Part shown: in pieces, positions 1 through 12,875 of the stretch
Numbering within the stretch: position 1 is the stretch's first letter
Layout: each line of letters starts with the position of its first letter
Assembly: GCF_021134715.1 (NCBI RefSeq)
Contig: NC_060022.1
Coordinates: 3,229,001 to 3,293,000 of the forward strand
Direction of reading: 5' to 3'
Length of the DNA stretch: 64,000 nt
DNA from: Daphnia pulex
Taxonomy: Eukaryota > Arthropoda > Branchiopoda > Diplostraca > Daphniidae
Program-made: the position numbers and the translations under genes
The notes under the pieces: generated by a model
The model's database searches: none
Told to the model about the DNA's origin: nothing
What the model saw: the letters and a program-made list of their open reading frames with translations, nothing else

Positions 1-861
1 GCAACTCACCGTATATGAGGATATCGGCCGCCCTTTCCCCCTCCGGGCGCTTGAATAAATGTTGATGATACACACACACGCAATGGAATCTTTTCAAGTA
101 CAGATAGACATAATGTTATGTTATTTATATCCCAGATAGGTCTTTTAAACATTTTAGCACAGGATTATTGCCTTTTTTGCGGTACATCAACGAACAGCAG
201 CTAGTGGCTTTAGGAAACGGGTGACTTTGCGTGTAAGATGCTCTGTGTTATTAGGTAGTATGAGTATAGGACATGTACAGAAAATCAGCTATTACAGGAT
301 GTTGCAGTTTCAAATTAAACACATATATGTTACACAGCGAATCTGTGAATATCAACCGTTTCATCCATCAACAACAAATTAGTTCGCATAAACTCTATAA
401 ATGAATGTAATGAGAATTAAAAATTGTGTACCAGTGCATTAATTCGCATCATTCAACTCGTAAAAGAAAAATTTTTAATGCTCGTTTCATCATTAAAAAG
501 TTTAATTTACTTGAATTGCTGTCATCATAAAAGGGGGAACATTTTAAAGAAAACGCCAGTTTGTTTTCGAATGATCATTCTCTGCTTCCATCGTAGCATT
601 CCGTAGTGCTTTCTTTATTGCTCGCTTCTAATGTGGAAAATGTGACATCGTGTAGAATTTCAAACCATTATAATGTAGGCAATAATCCTATGCTACAACG
701 TTAAAAAAGACCTATAACATCTGTAGGTTACTTGAAAAGATTCCATTGCGTGTGTGCATCGCCAACATTTATTCAAGCGTCCGCAGAGGGAATAGGCGGG
801 CCGATATCCTCACGGTGAGTTGCCAACAGGTTTTGCACTTAGCCGGCCTACAGAATTGGTG
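1..861. repeat. Foldback element, copy 1 (left end cut by window)
   Basis: Same structure as 5341-6235, seen 5374 bp upstream. The left arm starts at window base 1, four bases inside the inverted-repeat core, and the right arm core ends at 827. Confidence 0.72.
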
Positions 862-3800
862 TTTATGTCCAATGAACATTATTTGACATCCTACAGAATG
901 CACAGGCGGTTGATTATGAGTTACATATCATTCATCTTTAGAGGAGTAACGATGCTGTAGGTAGAGCGTGGAACACTACTCGTCTGGATTATGCGTGATG
1001 GTCAAATTCTGGTTTAATTTCAAATAATTTATTTGATTGTCTGCGAAGCAAATGAATCTTCAGCGTTATTGGTGGGCCTGAGTAGAAGCCTGATAGTGCC
1101 CACCGTACGCAGTGTGACGCTTGCTCGCACAATCAAATTCAGCAATTGTTACACTACGGGCTAGTGAATATCAACTGTTTACACCAAGAATTTAGACAGC
1201 ATTTTCGATCCTCATTAATAGATCGTCAAAAAACACAAATTGAGTCCGCATAAATTACAATACTTCATTCGACGCGCATAGGAAAAATTGATAATGCTCA
1301 TTTCGTTGTTTTCACTGGCGTAATTTCCTTGAATAGCTACCAAAGTTAAAACATTTGAAAGAAACCGCCAATTTGTTTTCGAAATTTCATTCCCTGCTTT
1401 TTCCCCCGCAGCAATCCTGCTACATTTGCGGCCGCTTCTAAAACGAAAATGTGGTAAGGTAGAACTGCAAATCAGCACTCATTACACTCATTACTCATTA
1501 CTATACAGTATAAAGTGAACACGTAACTGGGCTACCTTCTAACACAGAGCAGTCGTACACGGTAAGTCGCCCGTTTTCAAATGCCACTAGCCGCTGTTTG
1601 TTGCTGTACGTTTAAAAAAACAATAATCCTATGATAAAATGTGTAAAGACCTATAAAATCTGTACTTGTCTAGATCCCATCAAGTGGGCACTATTATTCA
1701 TTACATGGGCGTTCCTTTCATCGCCATGCGGAAAGTTTATTGATAATAATTTTGCTACGTATTTACGATTTGCTTATGGCACATTCACTACACATCTTGA
1801 CAAGTATTATCGATTTATATTCTGGATACTTTACCCAGTCGTTAATGAAAATATCTTGATTTAAAGTTAAGTATAATTAACAATGCAAACCTCGATGTTT
1901 TCACTCTACACCTTACTTAATATCGTAATGGGAGAAGTGGATCTAACAGATATGGTCTTTGGTTGTATCCTGTTCTCTTCAGAGAATATTATCACAGTGA
2001 TGTAGCTTAATTCTAAAGAACGAAACGAAAGGTTAATATTTATGTTTCTATTCAGTTAGATTTATTACTGTTATTACGTCTCATTGGACGCAGTTGGAAC
2101 CTTTACGATCATAGCCAATTTGACTGTCTGATGCATTATCCCCATTGGCAAACTGTTGGTTTTTAATGTTCATTTCGGAAATCCATATCATTTGCGATAA
2201 AACAATCATCATTTCTAAAATGATTAATAAAATAAGTTTCTCCGACGATATAAGCTGCTAGATCAGTCCCGTGGATCAGCCGTGCATTTCTTTTCTTTAG
2301 TAGCAACATTGAATCAAGAAAGAAGCAGCAATGTCGCCAATGTGACAGGGCGCGCCTGACATGATATCCAGCGAAGATAGTGAAAAGTCCGACTGAAGGC
2401 CGCGCCGCAACGGCGAAAAGAGCAACGATGACTCAATTTCAGCACAGTAATGGCACGAACGAAAAATGTATGGATTATGTTTGAACAAGAGCATTATTAA
2501 TCGTTTTTCACTTTATGTTGGAATTCACATCGATTTCAGACTGCTCCCAATTTTTGAGATTTACTGTAGCCGTATTCATAGTCGTTCATCATCCCATAGC
2601 GGACTTGAAAAATCTTATTATATCCTTTGAATTGGTTGTAGATTTGTGCCCCAATGATGTTTGGCGTAGAGCGGGACAAAAGTCCTAGTCTATGCAATGA
2701 CTTTGTCCATATCCAGAAACCTTAATGTCTTACCTTGACGTCAAACATCATACAAAACTAAAAGAATATCTTGAGTCAATTAGAAGTAAAGCAACTGTTA
2801 CTGCCCATGGGTGTCATTGCCCTGTTATTAGTCATTCTGGTATTTTAACAGGCTACGTAACAAGAAATTGGCCCTCGTGAATGAACGCGCCGTGAGCAAA
2901 ATATTGATGTTCACCAATTAAATTCGGCAAACTCAATGTTACGTCGTGAAAGGAAACCCGATGGAATGCATTCGAACCGGTAAAAACATATAATATTCCC
3001 AGGTTTTCTTCCTCCTTCAATGAGTTGACGCAATGACAAAACTGAATCACGAAAAACTGACCTTGCCAACGGCACGTTAAGACAAAAAACGGCAACGGCA
3101 CGAACAAAACAATATATAGGTTATGTTTATACGCGAGCATTATTCATCGTCTTCCACTTTGAGTTGGAGTTGATGCCGATTTCAGACTGCTCCCGTATTT
3201 CGAGATTTACCGTAAGCCGCATTTGCAGTCGATTTATCATCGTGTAGCCGATTTGAAAAACCTTGATGTAGATTTTATATTAATTGAAGAATCAGAGACT
3301 GTATGCATGTAGTATTTCATCTGAACTAGATGAACTAGATATTCTAAGTTAAAGCTTAGTAAACATCTATATCCAGTTCAAATGATTTCGTTGAGCATTA
3401 AAAAAATTCTCACAAATACAAATCTTGACAATTTATTATAATTATGGAATGATATGAAATGAGCGTGATTGCTTCTTTACGTCAGCATTTTTCCCTTTTC
3501 ATTAGCCATTCTAGTAATATAACAAGTTAAGTAACGAGAAATTTCCACTCGTGAATGAACCCGCCGTGAGCAAAATATCGATGTTCACCAAAGAAATTTG
3601 GGAAATTCAATATTATGTCGTGAAAATTTTCAATATTATACCGCTGCTAGCTGCTGGATGTCGGGATCAATGTGGAGGGGAAAATAGTGAAAAGTCTGAC
3701 TGAAGGCCGCAGCAATGGTGGGAATAGCAACGATGACTCAATTTCAGCACCGTAATGGCATGAACGAAAAATGTATAGGTTATGTTTAAACGCGAGCATT

Positions 3801-5350
3801 ATTCATCGTCCTCTACTTTGTGTAGGAATTCACATCGAGCTCAGACTGCTCCCGTATTTCGAGTGAGTTGCCAACAGGTTTTGCACTTAGTGGGTCTATA
3901 GAATCGACTTTTTCTATAACGAACTTTATTCGGCATGATACGAATTGCACAGGCGAGTTAATGTTAGTTACAGTTTACTTTGTTATTGAGGAGTTACCAA
4001 GCTTAAAGAAATTCGTTGAACACTATCGGTCTGAATTCATGGACAACTAATATATTCTGGGTTTAATTTAAGTTTAAGTCACGATAGGCTCGTAATTCGA
4101 TCTGGAACGAAAGTATTTAGACTCCGAAGTACTTTTTTCAACATCATATGCTGCGTACTTCTTTAAGGACAAGGATTCTAAAAATCTCGCAGATTCGAGT
4201 CGAGTACTCAGTAACACAATGGGCTTGTGAATATCAACTGTTTACCCATCGAAGTCGGTTGACATAATCGATCTTCACTAATTGATTTAAAAATAGATAA
4301 CGCATTGTGTACAAGTATTTTGCCCAACGGCAATCGACACGCAGAGGTAAATTAGTTCATGTTCATTTTATAGTTTTCGTTATTTTAGCTATAAAAGAAA
4401 CATTTCGAAAACGCGAATAGCCTACGTTTTCAAAATTTCATTCTCTTCTCTATTTCTCGTAGCAATCCACGGTGCTTTGATATGTGTCGCTTCCCAATGT
4501 GAAAATGTGGCAAAGTAGAAAATGTTGCAAATCAATGTTTTTATAAAGTTTGGCACCTTAAATTGTGCGTGTCTTGATATTGGCTCAATCTCTTTACACA
4601 CAGACCTGCACAGACGATGCGTGCTGGGCGTGTGTGCGTGTTTATCCAAGCTCCCGCAGGTGAAGAGGTGGGCCGATATCCTCACGGCGAGTTGCCAACA
4701 GGTTTTGCACTTGCCAGCCTACAGAATTGGTGTTTCTCTCCAATGAACTTCATTTGACTTGATACAGAATGCATGGGCGGGTGATTATTAGTTGCGTGTT
4801 ATTCATTACTCGAGGGATATCAGTGCTGTAAATAGGGCGATGAACACTACCAGTCTAGAGTAATGCTCAGCTGTCATAAATTCTAAAGTTCCGTTGGTTT
4901 GATTTAGTTTGAATTTCCGCGATTCTGATTGGTAGATCAATCCCATCATATCTTGGGTTAATGTCTTCCACAGGAGGATCAATTCTCATGGGGGATGGAA
5001 ATTCGGAATTTCCCTAGACTCAAGATCAGCACTCAATGACACAACGGGCTTGTGAATATCAATTGTATATCAACTTCGCATTGCTCTGCAAAGTCAATCT
5101 TCACTAATTGTTCGTTAGAAAATTACAAATCTTGTACTCATACGTTGCAATACGTCATTCGACGCGCAAAGGGCAAATTTTTAATGCTCACATCATAGTT
5201 TTCGCCACTTAAATTTACATGAATGGCTACAAAAGTGAAAACTTTTCTAAAACCACCATTATACGTTTTCGAAATTACATTCTCTGCTTTTCCCTCGAGG
5301 CATTCCGCATTGCTTTATTGCGGGTCGCTTCGAATCTGGAAATTCTGCAG
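340..5350. repeat. Degenerate repeat family 1 (GTGAATATCAA blocks)
   Basis: Four diverged blocks of about 300 bp recur at roughly 340-660, 1155-1470, 4220-4520 and 5045-5350, with exact 5374-bp shifts of the first two in copy 2. Each begins with a version of GGGCTTGTGAATATCAACTG, passes a CGACGCGCAAAG-type motif and a TTTTCGAAATTTCATTCTC-type motif, and ends near GCTTCTAATGTGGAAAATGTG. The blocks are clearly diverged, so this amplification is older than the exact duplication around them. Confidence 0.65.
2829..3863. repeat. Degenerate repeat family 2
   Basis: A block with AGTCATTCTGGTATTTTAAC, TCGTGAATGAACGCGCC, GTGAGCAAAATATTGATG and GACTGCTCCCGTATTTCGAG occurs at about 2829-3290 and again, diverged, at about 3500-3863. 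Part of it appears earlier (2300-2640). It recurs in copy 2, and a further diverged version lies beyond the duplication at about 9538-9780. The order of sub-motifs is kept. I find no coding capacity. Confidence 0.65.
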
Positions 5351-5374
5351 GCCAGCTAAGTGCCAAATCGGTTG
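3864..5374. repeat. Remainder of the 5374-bp repeat unit, present once
   Basis: This 1511-bp segment completes the tandem period and has no second copy in the window. It is built of related pieces. The motif GAGTTGCCAACAGGTTTTGC occurs near 3863 and near 4690, as it does near 818 in copy 1. Two blocks starting with GTGAATATCAA (near 4227 and 5053) are diverged versions of blocks in the duplicated part. I find no gene. Confidence 0.8.
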
Positions 5375-6235
5375 GCAACTCACCGTATATGAGGATATCG
5401 GCCGCCCTTTCCCCCTCCGGGCGCTTGAATAAATGTTGATGATACACACACACGCAATGGAATCTTTTCAAGTACAGATAGACATAATGTTATGTTATTT
5501 ATATCCCAGATAGGTCTTTTAAACATTTTAGCACAGGATTATTGCCTTTTTTGCGGTACATCAACGAACAGCAGCTAGTGGCTTTAGGAAACGGGTGACT
5601 TTGCGTGTAAGATGCTCTGTGTTATTAGGTAGTATGAGTATAGGACATGTACAGAAAATCAGCTATTACAGGATGTTGCAGTTTCAAATTAAACACATAT
5701 ATGTTACACAGCGAATCTGTGAATATCAACCGTTTCATCCATCAACAACAAATTAGTTCGCATAAACTCTATAAATGAATGTAATGAGAATTAAAAATTG
5801 TGTACCAGTGCATTAATTCGCATCATTCAACTCGTAAAAGAAAAATTTTTAATGCTCGTTTCATCATTAAAAAGTTTAATTTACTTGAATTGCTGTCATC
5901 ATAAAAGGGGGAACATTTTAAAGAAAACGCCAGTTTGTTTTCGAATGATCATTCTCTGCTTCCATCGTAGCATTCCGTAGTGCTTTCTTTATTGCTCGCT
6001 TCTAATGTGGAAAATGTGACATCGTGTAGAATTTCAAACCATTATAATGTAGGCAATAATCCTATGCTACAACGTTAAAAAAGACCTATAACATCTGTAG
6101 GTTACTTGAAAAGATTCCATTGCGTGTGTGCATCGCCAACATTTATTCAAGCGTCCGCAGAGGGAATAGGCGGGCCGATATCCTCACGGTGAGTTGCCAA
6201 CAGGTTTTGCACTTAGCCGGCCTACAGAATTGGTG
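5341..6235. repeat. Foldback element with long imperfect inverted repeats
   Basis: Sequence at 5341-5560 is inverted at about 6040-6235. The core GTTGGCAACTCACCG (5371) pairs with CGGTGAGTTGCCAAC ending at 6201. Similarity runs on through GGATATCGGC, GCTTGAATAAATGTTG and GGAATCTTTTCAAGTA. Arms are about 180-220 bp with small indels, and the interior is about 480 bp and AT-rich. The same structure is at 1-861 in copy 1. Part of the left arm (about 5474-5634) is also inverted at about 6894-7054, so the foldbacks are nested. This looks like a nonautonomous foldback or MITE-type element; no transposase is visible. Confidence 0.75.
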
Positions 6236-9200
6236 TTTATGTCCAATGAACATTATTTGACATCCTACAGAATGCACAGGCGGTTGATTATGAGTTACAT
6301 ATCATTCATCTTTAGAGGAGTAACGATGCTGTAGGTAGAGCGTGGAACACTACTCGTCTGGATTATGCGTGATGGTCAAATTCTGGTTTAATTTCAAATA
6401 ATTTATTTGATTGTCTGCGAAGCAAATGAATCTTCAGCGTTATTGGTGGGCCTGAGTAGAAGCCTGATAGTGCCCACCGTACGCAGTGTGACGCTTGCTC
6501 GCACAATCAAATTCAGCAATTGTTACACTACGGGCTAGTGAATATCAACTGTTTACACCAAGAATTTAGACAGCATTTTCGATCCTCATTAATAGATCGT
6601 CAAAAAACACAAATTGAGTCCGCATAAATTACAATACTTCATTCGACGCGCATAGGAAAAATTGATAATGCTCATTTCGTTGTTTTCACTGGCGTAATTT
6701 CCTTGAATAGCTACCAAAGTTAAAACATTTGAAAGAAACCGCCAATTTGTTTTCGAAATTTCATTCCCTGCTTTTTCCCCCGCAGCAATCCTGCTACATT
6801 TGCGGCCGCTTCTAAAACGAAAATGTGGTAAGGTAGAACTGCAAATCAGCACTCATTACACTCATTACTCATTACTATACAGTATAAAGTGAACACGTAA
6901 CTGGGCTACCTTCTAACACAGAGCAGTCGTACACGGTAAGTCGCCCGTTTTCAAATGCCACTAGCCGCTGTTTGTTGCTGTACGTTTAAAAAAACAATAA
7001 TCCTATGATAAAATGTGTAAAGACCTATAAAATCTGTACTTGTCTAGATCCCATCAAGTGGGCACTATTATTCATTACATGGGCGTTCCTTTCATCGCCA
7101 TGCGGAAAGTTTATTGATAATAATTTTGCTACGTATTTACGATTTGCTTATGGCACATTCACTACACATCTTGACAAGTATTATCGATTTATATTCTGGA
7201 TACTTTACCCAGTCGTTAATGAAAATATCTTGATTTAAAGTTAAGTATAATTAACAATGCAAACCTCGATGTTTTCACTCTACACCTTACTTAATATCGT
7301 AATGGGAGAAGTGGATCTAACAGATATGGTCTTTGGTTGTATCCTGTTCTCTTCAGAGAATATTATCACAGTGATGTAGCTTAATTCTAAAGAACGAAAC
7401 GAAAGGTTAATATTTATGTTTCTATTCAGTTAGATTTATTACTGTTATTACGTCTCATTGGACGCAGTTGGAACCTTTACGATCATAGCCAATTTGACTG
7501 TCTGATGCATTATCCCCATTGGCAAACTGTTGGTTTTTAATGTTCATTTCGGAAATCCATATCATTTGCGATAAAACAATCATCATTTCTAAAATGATTA
7601 ATAAAATAAGTTTCTCCGACGATATAAGCTGCTAGATCAGTCCCGTGGATCAGCCGTGCATTTCTTTTCTTTAGTAGCAACATTGAATCAAGAAAGAAGC
7701 AGCAATGTCGCCAATGTGACAGGGCGCGCCTGACATGATATCCAGCGAAGATAGTGAAAAGTCCGACTGAAGGCCGCGCCGCAACGGCGAAAAGAGCAAC
7801 GATGACTCAATTTCAGCACAGTAATGGCACGAACGAAAAATGTATGGATTATGTTTGAACAAGAGCATTATTAATCGTTTTTCACTTTATGTTGGAATTC
7901 ACATCGATTTCAGACTGCTCCCAATTTTTGAGATTTACTGTAGCCGTATTCATAGTCGTTCATCATCCCATAGCGGACTTGAAAAATCTTATTATATCCT
8001 TTGAATTGGTTGTAGATTTGTGCCCCAATGATGTTTGGCGTAGAGCGGGACAAAAGTCCTAGTCTATGCAATGACTTTGTCCATATCCAGAAACCTTAAT
8101 GTCTTACCTTGACGTCAAACATCATACAAAACTAAAAGAATATCTTGAGTCAATTAGAAGTAAAGCAACTGTTACTGCCCATGGGTGTCATTGCCCTGTT
8201 ATTAGTCATTCTGGTATTTTAACAGGCTACGTAACAAGAAATTGGCCCTCGTGAATGAACGCGCCGTGAGCAAAATATTGATGTTCACCAATTAAATTCG
8301 GCAAACTCAATGTTACGTCGTGAAAGGAAACCCGATGGAATGCATTCGAACCGGTAAAAACATATAATATTCCCAGGTTTTCTTCCTCCTTCAATGAGTT
8401 GACGCAATGACAAAACTGAATCACGAAAAACTGACCTTGCCAACGGCACGTTAAGACAAAAAACGGCAACGGCACGAACAAAACAATATATAGGTTATGT
8501 TTATACGCGAGCATTATTCATCGTCTTCCACTTTGAGTTGGAGTTGATGCCGATTTCAGACTGCTCCCGTATTTCGAGATTTACCGTAAGCCGCATTTGC
8601 AGTCGATTTATCATCGTGTAGCCGATTTGAAAAACCTTGATGTAGATTTTATATTAATTGAAGAATCAGAGACTGTATGCATGTAGTATTTCATCTGAAC
8701 TAGATGAACTAGATATTCTAAGTTAAAGCTTAGTAAACATCTATATCCAGTTCAAATGATTTCGTTGAGCATTAAAAAAATTCTCACAAATACAAATCTT
8801 GACAATTTATTATAATTATGGAATGATATGAAATGAGCGTGATTGCTTCTTTACGTCAGCATTTTTCCCTTTTCATTAGCCATTCTAGTAATATAACAAG
8901 TTAAGTAACGAGAAATTTCCACTCGTGAATGAACCCGCCGTGAGCAAAATATCGATGTTCACCAAAGAAATTTGGGAAATTCAATATTATGTCGTGAAAA
9001 TTTTCAATATTATACCGCTGCTAGCTGCTGGATGTCGGGATCAATGTGGAGGGGAAAATAGTGAAAAGTCTGACTGAAGGCCGCAGCAATGGTGGGAATA
9101 GCAACGATGACTCAATTTCAGCACCGTAATGGCATGAACGAAAAATGTATAGGTTATGTTTAAACGCGAGCATTATTCATCGTCCTCTACTTTGTGTAGG

Positions 9201-9237
9201 AATTCACATCGAGCTCAGACTGCTCCCGTATTTCGAG
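5375..9237. repeat. Copy 2 of the 5374-bp-period tandem duplication
   Basis: This is the second copy of 1-3863, in the same orientation. I saw no mismatch by eye. The copy is partial: after 9237 the sequence leaves the unit and does not repeat 3864-5374. Small ORFs of 60-95 codons occur identically in both copies, resemble nothing known, and are treated as chance ORFs. Confidence 0.93.
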
Positions 9238-10083
9238 ATTTACCGTTGCTGCATTTAAAATCTATTCATCTTCATACAGCGTAATTCAAAAAATCTTATA
9301 ATAACCTTTAGAGTTTTCATTATTTGGTGATTCGTTGATGCATGGTCAGAGAGGTGGAATCATTCGCAATTTCAGATTGAGCATACTCAATGAGGAAGGG
9401 CTTGTTCAAAGCCGACTCCGAAAATCCTCTTCTCACCCATGACCATCAGTCAAGAATATTGAATAGTGAAACGAAAATATTGAAACAATATAAAATAAAA
9501 TAAAATCCACTGCCCATCAGCAACATTGCTCAGTCATCAGTCATTCTAGTATTTTAACAAGCCATGTATCAAGAAATTTTATCCTCGTTAATGAACGCGT
9601 CGTGATCAAAATATTGTTGTTCACCAAAGAAATTCGGCAAATTTTATCAGAATTTTATTAGAAAACCCGATGGAATGCATACGAACCGGTAAAAACATAA
9701 TATTCCCAGGTGTTCTTCCTCCTACAATTAGCTGACGCAATGACAAAACTGAATCACGAAAAACTGGCCTTGCCAACGGCACATTAAGATAATGGCAAAT
9801 TTCATCTGGTCATTGGGCAAAAAAGGGAACCCAAAGTAAAGCTGGTCGCCAAGGTGACCTACATTCCTGAGCGTTACACAATCATCAATCAACATAACAT
9901 TATATACTCGCAAGTCTCTGCATGTGTCGCAATACCCACACGACAGACACTCACGAAACAATAGTTATTGTAACAGATATGCACTGGGAATAAGTCTATA
10001 TGTAGGACAGTTCAAATGTGTTTGGATGTTTGTAATCTGGACTTCGCAGTGCCCAATCAGTATATAGCTATAGTGTGTTGATT
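9238..10083. other. Repeat-derived flank without recognised gene
   Basis: This stretch continues family 2 (about 9240-9330 and 9538-9790) at lower similarity and then grades into unique sequence. The minus-strand ORF at 9728-9961 overlaps the family-2 block and resembles no protein I know. Confidence 0.55.
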
Positions 10084-10107
10084 ACACACACACACACACA
10101 CACACGG
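10084..10107. repeat. (AC)12 microsatellite
   Basis: Uninterrupted AC dinucleotide run of 24 bp. Confidence 0.98.
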
Positions 10108-12234
10108 CATGAATAGGCCATAGTACACTGTCATCTAAACCCTGTAAATCTTAGCAATTGTGAGCATTTGAGTCGTGTGATCCCTTGGCCTAAAGCCCTC
10201 TGTGTTGTCGAGTAGAGACAAATAGCGGCTTAAACTTGGGAGAGCTGTAAGTATCCGGCGGAAGGTATATCATATTACAATAAGCTCTGACAAAAAAAGA
10301 AAAAGGTATATAGCATACACACTATAGCTACTCCACCCATATTCCACCGCTGCCTTATAGCGCGCCACATCTAAATGGAAGACATGATCGAAATGCAAAA
10401 GGGGGTTCGCTTATCAAATAGATCACGTAGACAAGATATTTTCAAGTTTGTAAACAACGACGACGCTCGGATATATAGCCGCCGCCGCCGCTTCTGCTGG
10501 CGTACTACACTACTTTGCACTTGGGGAGGGATATATGGGCTCGCCCCTTATTGTCCTAAAACAACATTCAGTATGTGTCCTCACGTGCTGCGCATCATGC
10601 ATATAAAAGCGCTTCCAACGTCTAATTAATTCCCAAAAGGGGGCTTATATATATATATCTGAGTTATTATGCCAAGCAAATTGGCAAAGCATCCGCCGAG
10701 GATCTCTGCTGCCGACGCCGACGCCGCTTCTGTGTCTATACCACGGCGCAGCATAGCAATCCCGTATGCTGCCAAGGGTCTCTAGAGTTCCAACATGTAC
10801 GCCTTCACTTTGCCCCCAAATGATCCACCAGTAATGGTTTGATAAGTGTGCGTAAATCAAGCTGATTGTGTATACATGCTCGTGTTTGCTTAGCGCTTTA
10901 ATTAAAAACGCGTTGCCAGTTAAACATAAACGGACCCTATATCATCAAATGAATTGATGTTATTACGAATCGAAATGGCTATATAAGATATCCGGTGTTC
11001 CCTCTGCCCTCTGTTGTTATGGCAACGCTGCTAAACATTTGATGTATACCAAAAGATAATTTGACTCGATTTTGACCGATTTTGACTGAAATAATCAAAC
11101 GAGTTGCACTGCAGCAAAGTTGTCGTGCAGCAAGTCAACTGTGACAAGACTGTTGGTCCGGTTCGTCTATATGAGGTCGGCTGATGGGATGATGATGACG
11201 GGGGTCCATAGTTGCCGCCCTCGCCGAGGAAGTAATGAATAATTAGTCCCGTTTCCCGTCCGACCAAAATGGGTTTTCTCAAGAATTCTTGATTGCTTTT
11301 ACGACGGAGGCCATCGAATCGAACGACAAGAATCTAAAGAGACGACGACCTTTTTCGTTTTCTCTTTTACGTGTTGTCTAGTTATTGCCGTTTGAGCTTC
11401 TCGGACCTTAGATTCTCTCTCCTGTGTGAGAAAGAGGACTCGGGAACTCTGACGGGGAACTTCCGATTTTCTTCCTTCCTTCCGGCGGTGATTTCCAGCA
11501 GTGGCCACATTATCTTCAAGGGGCGATGTACAGCAGTAGTTTTTTTTCTTTTTTACTAGCTATACACAGGGAACGAGGTAGGTACCAGTTATGTACTGGC
11601 GGTAGCGTTTAGATGCATTCAAGCTTCAAATTATTGACTGATGATTGGCTTGTAAACTTGGGGATTTCCACAGGAAGAAATTCAATCGATTATTATTTTT
11701 ATTCCCCTTTTTTTATTGGCTTCTTTTGCAGAATGATAGACGAAATTCGGTGGGGTAATTGGTCGTCCTTTCAGGTCACTTGACGATGATTCAATATTTA
11801 AATGTGTGTCACAGCGCCCCCACGTATTTATTCCGTCAGGCATGTCGTGGAAAGTCAAATAAAAAATGAAAAATGGAGACTGAATCGATTCAAATATTTT
11901 TGGAAAGGAAATCCATATACAAAATGTCGCTTCTTTTTCATTTTTTTTTTTTTTTTTTTGGCATGGTATAATGACTCTTTTCTTATTCAGGTCGAGGTAC
12001 CAGGACACATTTAGATTTATGGAAATCAACATAAATAAGTTGATTATGGTAATACAATGCGTCTGGAATAGAATTTTCAAATAATAATAATATAATAATG
12101 GAAAGAATGAAAAGAATGGAGAAGAATATGAAAAAAAAATTGGTTCGTTCGCATACCGCCAATTTTCATCACGCATATTTGGCAGCCTGTTTTGAGTGTT
12201 TTCTTCTTTTCTATTTTAAACGGTGACGAAGAGT
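10108..12234. other. Noncoding region upstream of the candidate first exon
   Basis: No coding region is supported. There are TATATA-type runs, a 19-base T run (11941-11959) and several ORFs of 60-164 codons. Their translations are low-complexity and many overlap on opposite strands. This could be intergenic or promoter-distal sequence of the LRR gene downstream. Confidence 0.5.
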
Positions 12235-12251
12235 GCGCGCGCGCGCGCGCG
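12235..12251. repeat. (GC)8 tract
   Basis: An alternating G-C run of 17 bases, unusual in this AT-leaning region. Such runs can adopt Z-DNA in vitro (established knowledge). It lies about 150-600 bp upstream of the candidate 5' exon. Whether it has any role is unknown. Confidence 0.95.
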
Positions 12252-12479
12252 ATTTTTCCCATTCGGCCGCTAGTCGCCGCCACCAGCGACCACAACCTGG
12301 AGGCATTGTTCTGGGCAGCCCCTTGAAGTTGGCTGTGCATTCCATAGTTGGACGGCAGAGGGTCAACAACACGCGTTTGCAACGCTCCTTCCCCAAGTAA
12401 AAACAATTCTCGTGGTGAACTCAAAGGAAAAAAACACACTTGCACCACCAGCCCAAAAAGTTTTAGACATTTTAAAAGT

Positions 12480-12875
12480 TTCTCTCTGCTTTCACGTCTC
12501 ACAACCGAGCCCAGCCAAATCGAAACTGCTCAAGTACGCACGTGGTTTTTGGTCGTCGTCGTCTGTGGTTATTTCGATACATCATTTAGCAAGCAAGTTT
12601 CGAGGCCGTTTAACCAACACCAGTGAAAGTGTGAATCATCGGTCATTACACAAAAACAGAAACGAAAGTTTTGGGGAATTGTGTGGTCGTCAGTCTGTAC
12701 AGAGAAAACGAAAAATTAAGTGTGTGGGTGTCTGTGTGTGTGTGTGCTAAACATTTCGGGTTCGTTATCAGTTACTAAACAACGAGGGCAAAATTGACCA
12801 AAAAATATATTAAAAGACTCACCTGAGCTTGAAAAGAAAAGAAAAACGTTAAGGGAATTATGAGATCATTTCGTG
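12480..12875 (+). other. Candidate 5' noncoding first exon (left limit uncertain)
   Basis: The stretch has the character of an arthropod 5' leader and ends in a strong donor, CGTG|GTGAGTG, with GT at 12876. It contains TCAGT-type initiator matches (near 12688 and 12769), but I cannot fix a transcription start. An ATG at 12860 begins a short reading frame. If joined to the exon at 22760 it reads seven codons into the next exon's frame and hits TAA, so it would be a small upstream ORF and not a protein start. Linking it to the LRR gene at 38535 is inference from position and strand. A later donor (GTCAGT at 13121) is an alternative end. Confidence 0.3.

Larger units (their letters stand above)
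1..3863. repeat. Copy 1 of a 5374-bp-period tandem duplication
   Basis: Every stretch I compared in this segment recurs unchanged 5374 bp downstream (5375-9237), including all small ORFs at a constant offset. Identity stops at 3863: copy 1 continues with a GAG-TTGCCAAC motif, copy 2 with different sequence. The window starts four bases inside an inverted-repeat end that is complete at 5371, so the unit probably extends left of the window. No protein domain, LTR or transposase was recognised. A recent segmental duplication, a satellite-like array and an assembly duplication are all possible. Confidence 0.93.

Noticed and set aside
424-3140. Small ORFs repeated exactly in both tandem copies (60-95 codons)
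   Set aside because: Identity only reflects the duplication. No domains and no conserved frame between the diverged internal repeats.
11682-12176. 164-codon minus-strand ORF
   Set aside because: Its reading depends on T/A runs and Phe/Lys stretches, with no recognisable family. It looks like a chance ORF.
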